Below are positions 10,807 to 16,497 of a stretch of 16,497 bases of DNA, piece by piece; within the stretch, counting starts at the first letter, position 1, and every line of letters starts with the position of its first letter. Origin of the DNA: Conidiobolus incongruus B7586 (Eukaryota > Entomophthoromycota > Entomophthoromycetes > Entomophthorales > Conidiobolaceae); NCBI GenBank assembly GCA_000697335.1, contig JNEM01011770.1, forward strand, positions 1 to 16,497, in the 5' to 3' direction. The notes beneath the pieces were generated by a model, which was not told the DNA's origin, did not search any database, and saw only the letters and a program-made list of their open reading frames with translations. Made by a program: the position numbers and the translations under genes.

Positions 10807-13800
10807 ATGGCCACGAACCAGTCTCGCTCTCAAACACCGGCTCAACCAACTGCAGGTCATCCTGGAATAGCTCGTCCAGAAGGGTTTCCAGCACAAATGC
10901 AAGCGGGCCAATTTCCAGCTCAATCTATGATGCCTAACCAGTATGGTCAATATGCTGGTAACATGATGCATAATCAATTTCTTGGTCAATATCAAGCAAT
11001 GAATCCAGCGCTTCATCAAGCGCAAATGTTTAATGCCAATCATCTTGCGGCGATGCAAGTCCCAGCTGGAACTTTTTTAAGTGGTCAAAACCCTAATATC
11101 GCTGCTGGACAAATGTCCGCACAACAAATACCAAACGCACAGCCGCAAATTCCCGGTCAACCCCAAATGCCAGCTCAACCTCAAGTCCCTAATGCGAATC
11201 AGCCTCAAATGGTAGGTAATGCCCCCGTTAACCCTCAACTTGCGGCAATTGTTAATATGCTTCGCACAAATCCTGCTGCCTTTGAAAAATTAGAGCTTTC
11301 AGCTCAAAGAGCGATATTAGCCCAATTTTCCCATATTTTACCTGCTCAAATGGTACAACATTATAGAGCAACTATGGCAGCTACAGCTGTGAGACCACCT
11401 GGTATACCTCAACCAACTGATCCCGCTCCTGGTTCTGCTCAAACTCCTCAAGCGAATCCTCCTGATCAGACTGCCGGAACTCCTGCTGCCACAAATCAAC
11501 CTCCTGATTCTAACCCGAGCACTCCTAACACTGTACAAAATTCTGCACAACCAGCTGCACAAGTTACAACTCAAGTTCAACCTGTACCCGGTCAAATTCC
11601 TGGTCAATTATCTTCAGCTGTCCAAGCAAATCCATACTTACAAATGCAAGCTCAATTGTATCAGAATCAAATGCAACAACAGCTATATATGCAGCAAATG
11701 AATCAACTTAGACCACAAGCTGCTATCCCATCTAATCTCTATTCACAATACCATCAGCTTCAACAAGCTCATGCTATGCAAGCTGGACAGAATCCTGGTC
11801 AACAATTTCTTACAACCCACTACCATAATATGTTGCAGATGAACCCCATGTTTGCCCAAAATCCGAGACATCCTCTCCCACCAGGAGCTGCAATCGGTTT
11901 GACTAGACCTGGAGCCCCTGCTGTTACTGTTCCAGGTGTTACTCCTGCTCGTCCTACTCGTCAGCCTAGTGTTCATGGTCAAACATCAAGCAATGCTCCT
12001 ACTCCTCAACCCAACCCATCAACGCCTCAAAACAGGCCCAATATGCCACCAACCCCTCAAACTGCCCCTGGCAGCTCTAGTATCCCTATTCGTCCCAATC
12101 CTAATGTCTCCTTACCTTCTACTCTCAATGGAACTTCAGGGCCTCAGGCAATGGCCGGAGCCACTGCCATTCCTGGACAACAGTTCCCGACTACTTTACC
12201 CACAGCTGCTAGTAATGCCAATCCAGCTCAAGCTCCTACTACCACTGTATCTAGACCTACTCACATTGCATTGCCACCTAATAACTTGGCTATCAGGCCC
12301 AATCAGCCACTTCCTAATGCAACTAACGATAAACCAGCCAATACATCCAATGTACATCATTTAACACAGGAAGCGATCAAGACGATAGAATCTTTCGTTC
12401 AGTTCTTCAGGAACAACGCTCAAAGCAAGATGATTGATTATTGGAGTAATTTGTTTAAGAAATACTTTGTTGCTGATGCTCGATTACTCATTCAATTGAA
12501 GAATAACGGCTCACAGCAATCTCAAGAAGCTCCCAAATTAGGTAAAGCACTACCATATTTTCAATTTATTATATTAATAGACATTTTACAGATATTAAGG
12601 GGCATGCTATTTCCCAAGTATTTCACAGTTTATATGCCAATACTGAGTTAGATGTGATTTACAATCTCAAAAACCCAGAGGCAGTACAAGCTCAGCATCA
12701 AATTATCGTTAAATGTCCAGATACTGAAATCGACTATCTATACCCTAATGAAAAGGTAACATTCACTACATTCCATATTGAATTAATTTTATTAAAACTT
12801 GAACTTAGAGTCATGTTAAAGGTAACTTGACAATATATTTGACTCACTCTATGAAGATTGAACATTGGGTGTTTAAATACATCCATCACGAAGAGGTTAA
12901 AATTCGCAATCCAAATTCTAATAGCAAAGATGGAAACAACGATGAATTTACCAATTCTCATGGCAACTCTGGTGACAAGTTTAATGAATTTGGATTTAAA
13001 GAAAGTCCATTCATGGTTCACTTGATGGCTGATGTCTGTAAAAATCTATTACCTATCATTCAAATGACAGATCAATTGAAGATATCTCCTGCAGGTAATA
13101 TTATTAACTTTATTATTTTTAAACTATGTGTTAATATGACCCTTCAGAGGCTTACGCTCAAGTTTTGACTACCCTTGGACATCCTCCTACCAATCCTTTG
13201 AGCTATCCTCCCACCGCAACTGATCCTGACGGTAATTTCTTACCAGATCCACAATGTAAAATATCTGCAGAGCTCCGTAATAAGCTTCCTAAGGTTCAAC
13301 CTTTGGCCCCTCAGAGCCAAACAAACGCAATCCAATCTTCTGCTCCCGGTTCAGCACCTTCTTTATCTGCTAACCCATCAAATATGACTGGATCTGCCAA
13401 ACCTCCAACTCTTTCAGCACCTCAGATACCCGCTCAGCCTCAAACTAAAGTTCCTAATCAAAATCCAGGAATGACTCCAAATAACATGGCTCAATCAAAT
13501 GCACAATTCCAGCACAAAATGCAAATGTATGGTATAATTCCTCCACAAATGCAGAATCAAAGATTCCCTCCTGGATTCCCTACGAATTTACCCCCTGGTT
13601 TCTCTTCAGACCAGTTCAATTTGACAATGCAACAATCGATGGCTCAGGCTGGTGCCAATGCACCTAGCGCCAATACTACATTCCCAGCAACCAATGTTGC
13701 ACAAACACCACAAACCCAAGGGCAAACTCAACCCAATCAGACTCCTCAACAGGAACAACAGACCCCTCAGCAGACACCAGCTAGACCACCCCCTGTCAGA

Positions 13801-14184
13801 CCATCGAATTCTAAGCGAAACAGTGTTTCAATGGAATCCGGGACCGGGACTGCACCAAAGAAGGGAAGACAAGCATCAACTGGCGGCGCCAAGGGACGAG
13901 GACGCAAGAACCAAAATTCTACCAATGCTACAACAACTAATACAATTGCCTCGGCCCCCGTATCAGCACCAGCGAATGCTTCAGGCGCTGAGCCCAAACC
14001 AATTCCCTCTCCAGCCCCAGCTACAGCTGCAGCAACGCCTGTTCGACCACGAGCTGGACCAGCACCCACATCGACGCCCACCATGCCCAACGCCGCAACC
14101 AACATGAATAACCAAGGACAGACGAAAATAGTCCAGCAACCCAACACGACTCCGCCGACAACACGTGGGCCCATGAACAAATAG
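10807..14184 (+). CDS. LIM-domain-binding (LDB1/PtaB/SEUSS-type) transcription co-regulator
   Basis: Four exons: 10807-12541, 12592-12755, 12809-13094 and 13148-14184. The introns are 50, 53 and 53 bp, all GT...AG, and the phases join exactly, giving 1073 residues. Residues 1 to about 515 are a Q/P/N/A-rich disordered arm with one helix-like island (about 142-190). The LDB1 domain (about 517-745) follows, crossing all three introns. Landmarks are QEAIKTIESFVQFFRNN, then SQVFHSLYANTELDVIYNL in exon 2, LTIYLTHSMKIEHWVFKYI in exon 3, and the FGFKES...AEAYAQVL helices. The rest is a second Q/P-rich arm with basic patches at 966-970 (KKGRQ) and 977-982 (KGRGRK), likely nuclear localisation. Family members are nuclear scaffolds. 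Aspergillus PtaB and yeast Mfg1 act with Flo8/SomA-type LisH factors in adhesion, filamentation and development. The family is clear; one-to-one orthology with PtaB is inferred. Confidence 0.9.
12542..12591 (+). other. Intron 1 of the LDB-family gene
   Basis: 50 bp, GTAAAG...TTACAG, phase 1. Reading through it in frame gives a hydrophobic tail that does not belong to the domain. Removing it links the LKNN...APKL segment to DIKGHAISQVF, restoring the LDB1 domain. Confidence 0.88.
12756..12808 (+). other. Intron 2 of the LDB-family gene
   Basis: 53 bp, GTAACA...ACTTAG, phase 0. It joins DYLYPNEK to SHVKGNLTIYLTH, the expected run of the LDB1 core. Confidence 0.87.
13095..13147 (+). other. Intron 3 of the LDB-family gene
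   Basis: 53 bp, GTAATA...CTTCAG, phase 1. It joins LKISPA to EAYAQVLTTLG through a split Glu codon and restores the final helices of the domain. Confidence 0.88.
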
Positions 14185-14702
14185 CTCTGACCGAGTCGGA
14201 AGCATTAAAATTGTATACCACTATCCCTCACTAAGCACTTTTATAGGATGCACTCTAATAGGACTGATAAGAACTGACACAAGATTTCTAATAATACAAT
14301 ACACTTAGCTTATTTATAATTACTAACGAAATATAGTTTCAAACATCGATCAATCCTATTTAATCATTTCTACAGAGAGTATTTGATTTTCATTTTAAAT
14401 CACATATCTTCATTCTCATCATCATTCACTACAACATTTCTCTCCATTTCAAATATTCATTAAAATAATAAATACAAATATACTTTCGATTTAAGTCCAT
14501 TATTTAAGACTATTTTTTACTCTGCCATTTAATTTTACTTTAAAATCATATAATGAAATTATATCCATAATTCGTGAATTTATCAATTTTTCAACAATCA
14601 AAAAAAACAATTCAAAATTTATTAATAAAATTTTTAATAAATTAACAATAATAAAGAACCAAAAAAATTAATAATCTATACTTAAGAATTTCCAACAGCC
14701 AA
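14185..14702. other. Convergent 3' intergenic region
   Basis: The 518 bases separate the stop codons of two genes pointing at each other. It is AT-rich but not CpG-free. An AATAAA on the plus strand (14467-14472) and its complement for the minus-strand gene (14618-14623, about 80 bases past that stop) are candidate polyadenylation signals, though such words are common at this composition. No gene or repeat was recognised. Confidence 0.5.
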
Positions 14703-16497
14703 TTATTCAAACTTGATAGAGTGACTCTGAAAATCAATTTGACCACCTCTGTAAGAGCCTCTCTTCTTCTTATTCTTCTCTTTGGTGAAGCCCTTACCTT
14801 TCGTCACGATTAAATCTTGGTGAGCTTTCATACCGTAGGAGCCGTAGGCGCCTCCCTATATTTAGTTAGTAATCGAATTACTGGTAAAATATAGACGATT
14901 TACCTTAGATAAGAAAGTATTATCCTTCAATCTTTCGTCGTGGAAGATAACATCTTCTTCTCTAATGCGACAAAAACGTTCTTTGGGTTGGTTGCGTTGC
15001 TATTGTGGAAATCAGTATAGAATTCTATAGGGTTACGTACTTGAATTTACCTTGCTGTTGTTACTGTTGGTAGTAGCAGTCTCTTCACTAAATATGTTGA
15101 ATTTTTTAAAATTAGTCAAAATGTAAAAAAATAGTGAAATAAAATTAAGCTAATAAATTATAGAAAATATTATTATTGAAAATATGACGAATCAAAATAA
15201 TATAGATTCATTAGGTATAAATAATAATTTAGAATGAAAAATTTATAGGGGAGAGCCTAGTAGTGAAATTACAAACTGGCATAGTGCAATAGGGTTGATT
15301 AAATAATCTTCATTAGGAGTTGAGTGGGATGACTTACGCAGCAATAGATTTGGTCTTCTTGACGTTGGTGGCGTTGCCAGCTTCGGCATGGGCACGTTTG
15401 CCATTTGGTTTGACTTCTTCCTCTTCTTCGGATTCGCTGGAGGAAGAGTCGGAGTCAGATGAGGAATCGGATTCGCTGGAGGAGTCAGAATCGGCGTGAG
15501 CAACGCCATTGCCATTTACAGCAGCGGGTTTAACCACGGTTTCTTCTGCATCAGAGTCACTGTCGGAGCTGGAGCTGGAGCTGTCAGATTCGGAGTCGGA
15601 AGTGGCGGCGATGGCAGCAGGCTTAGCTTCTTCAGCTTCAGATTCGGATTCGCTGTCGCTGCTACTGTCGGAGCTGGAGGAGTCGGATTCAGCTTCAGCC
15701 TTGGCGGCAGCCTTAGGGGCTTCTTCAGCATCAGAGTCTGAGTCTGAGTCGCTGCTGCTATCACTGTCTGAGCTGGAAGAGTCGGAGTCGGATTCTTCAA
15801 CCTTAGCAGTAGCTTTGGGGGCAGCTTCGACTTCGGCATCAGAGTCGGAATCGCTGTCTGAGCTGGAAGAGCTTGAAGAATCGGAGTCGGAATCAGATTC
15901 TTCAACCTTGGCAACAGCCTTGGGAACTTCTTCAGAATCAGAATCAGAGTCGCTGCTGCTGTCGCTGTCTGAGCTGGAAGAATCAGAGTCGGAATCAGAT
16001 TCTTCAACCTTAGCAGTAGCTTTGGGGGCAGCTTCGATTTCAGCATCAGAGTCGGAATCGCTGTCTGAGCTGGAAGAGCTTGAAGAATCGGAGTCGGAAT
16101 CAGATTCTTCAACCTTGGCAACAGCCTTGGGAACTTCTTCAGAATCAGAATCAGAGTCGCTGCTGCTGTCGCTGTCTGAGCTGGAAGAATCAGAGTCGGA
16201 ATCAGATTCTTCAACCTTAGCAGTAGCTTTGGGGGCAGCTTCGATTTCAGCATCAGAGTCGGAATCGCTGTCTGAGCTGGAAGAGCTTGAAGAATCGGAG
16301 TCGGAATCAGATTCTTCAACCTTGGCAACAGCCTTGGGAACTTCTTCAGAATCAGAATCAGAGTCGCTGCTGCTGTCGCTGTCTGAGCTGGAAGAATCAG
16401 AGTCGGAATCAGATTCTTCAACCTTAGCAGTAGCTTTGGGGGCAGCTTCGATTTCAGCATCAGAGTCGGAATCGCTGTCTGAGCTGGAAGAGCTTGA
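14703..16497 (-). CDS. SRP40/Nopp140-family nucleolar phosphoprotein (5'-partial)
   Basis: Exons read 16497-15338 (continuing beyond the window), 15087-15051, 14999-14904 and 14855-14703. The introns are 250, 51 and 48 bp, and all phases join, giving 481 residues of the C-terminal part. The first 386 codons are runs of Ser, Asp and Glu, ideal casein kinase 2 substrates, broken by short Lys/Ala/Pro segments such as PKATAKVEE. This is the Nopp140 pattern. Then follow a basic stretch with KRAHAE and VKKTKS and a complete SRP40 C-terminal domain: [55 protein letters not shown] and a short tail ending KFE. Family members shuttle between nucleolus and cytoplasm or Cajal bodies and chaperone box H/ACA and C/D snoRNPs. 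The N-terminal LisH-like domain and the start codon would lie outside the window. Confidence 0.93.
14856..14903 (-). other. Last intron of the SRP40 gene
   Basis: 48 bp, GTAAAT...ATATAG, phase 0, with a perfect TACTAAC branch-site word close to its 3' end. It splits the C-terminal domain between FLSK and GGAYGSYG. Confidence 0.9.
15000..15050 (-). other. Middle intron of the SRP40 gene
   Basis: 51 bp, GTAAAT...CAATAG, phase 0. It joins the 37-base exon to the exon beginning QRNQPKERF. Confidence 0.85.
15088..15337 (-). other. Long (250-bp) intron of the SRP40 gene
   Basis: GTAAGT donor at 15337 and TTTAG acceptor at 15089-15088, phase 2, splitting an Ala codon between KSIA and EETATTN. At five times the length of every other intron in the window, it is AT-rich but contains a moderately GC-balanced block around 15250-15300. 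I looked for snoRNA boxes, since the host protein is a snoRNP chaperone, and found none convincing. Confidence 0.8.
15824..16497 (-). repeat. 207-bp in-frame tandem repeat in SRP40 coding sequence
   Basis: Units start at 15824, 16031, 16238 and 16445, with the last cut by the window edge. I find the units at 16031 and 16238 identical over 207 bases. The unit at 15824 differs at two bases, both transitions. Each unit encodes 69 residues and is itself a doublet of related halves with PKATAKVEE and PKAVAKVEE followed by Ser-Asp runs. Because 207 is a multiple of three, copy-number change alters protein length without frameshift. Confidence 0.95.

Noticed and set aside
11936-12364. 142-codon plus-strand frame overlapping LDB exon 1
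   Set aside because: Shifted reading of the low-complexity Q/P/N-rich exon; Leu/Pro-rich with no motif.
13767-14180. 137-codon minus-strand frame opposite the last LDB exon
   Set aside because: It is the complement of a GC-richer Q/P/A-coding stretch, with no splice or family support. The plus-strand frame continues the LDB protein.
15088-15337. Intronic box C/D snoRNA in the SRP40 intron
   Set aside because: One imperfect C-box-like word (ATGAAGA) near the donor, but no matching D box or terminal stem at a suitable distance.
15516-16460. 314-codon minus-strand frame, rich in Leu, Pro and Lys
   Set aside because: It is a shifted reading of the Ser/Asp repeat of SRP40. The repeat unit is a multiple of three, so any frame without a stop in one unit stays open throughout. 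The true frame joins exactly to the SRP40 C-terminal exons.

Overview
The window looks like nuclear DNA from a filamentous or dimorphic fungus. The support is a spliced LIM-domain-binding (LDB1/PtaB/SEUSS-type) co-regulator gene with 50-53 bp introns, a convergent SRP40/Nopp140 gene with 48-51 bp introns and a TACTAAC branch site, and a chromodomain-type Ty3/gypsy element next to a Tc1-family transposon. I could not place it below kingdom level.

The window has two halves. Bases 1 to about 10,150 are an extremely AT-rich, gene-free transposon graveyard. Reading it base by base I found a single CpG (9691-9692) in the first 10,150 bases. It holds a full-length but heavily decayed Ty3/gypsy chromovirus (166-5882, with 405-bp LTRs) and a full-length dead Tc1-family DD34E transposon (6976-8543, minus-strand transposase). 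The Tc1 element has double direct repeats in each inverted end, as in the IR/DR Tc1 elements such as Sleeping Beauty. There is also a weak candidate solo LTR (8750-9207) and unassigned AT-rich spacer. The two LTRs differ mostly by C/T and G/A transitions. The Tc1 transposase frame carries 25 stops but no frameshift over 340 codons. Both point to RIP-like or methyl-cytosine deamination.

From about 10,150 the composition changes abruptly and CpG returns. The LDB-family gene (10807-14184, plus strand, four exons, 1073 residues) has long Q/P/N-rich arms around an LDB1 domain. It faces the SRP40 gene (14703 to beyond the right edge, minus strand) across a 518-bp convergent intergenic region. In the window the SRP40 gene shows a Ser/Asp/Glu-rich phosphoacceptor region and a complete SRP40 C-terminal domain built from three small exons. 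Part of the acidic region is a nearly perfect 207-bp (69-residue) tandem repeat that runs off the window.

The two genes have no evident shared pathway: one is a transcription co-regulator and the other a nucleolar snoRNP chaperone. I found no CRISPR, tRNA or rRNA gene and no convincing new gene system. The most informative observations are the CpG cliff, the point-mutation-only death of the Tc1 element, its IR/DR ends, and the recently expanded in-frame minisatellite in SRP40.
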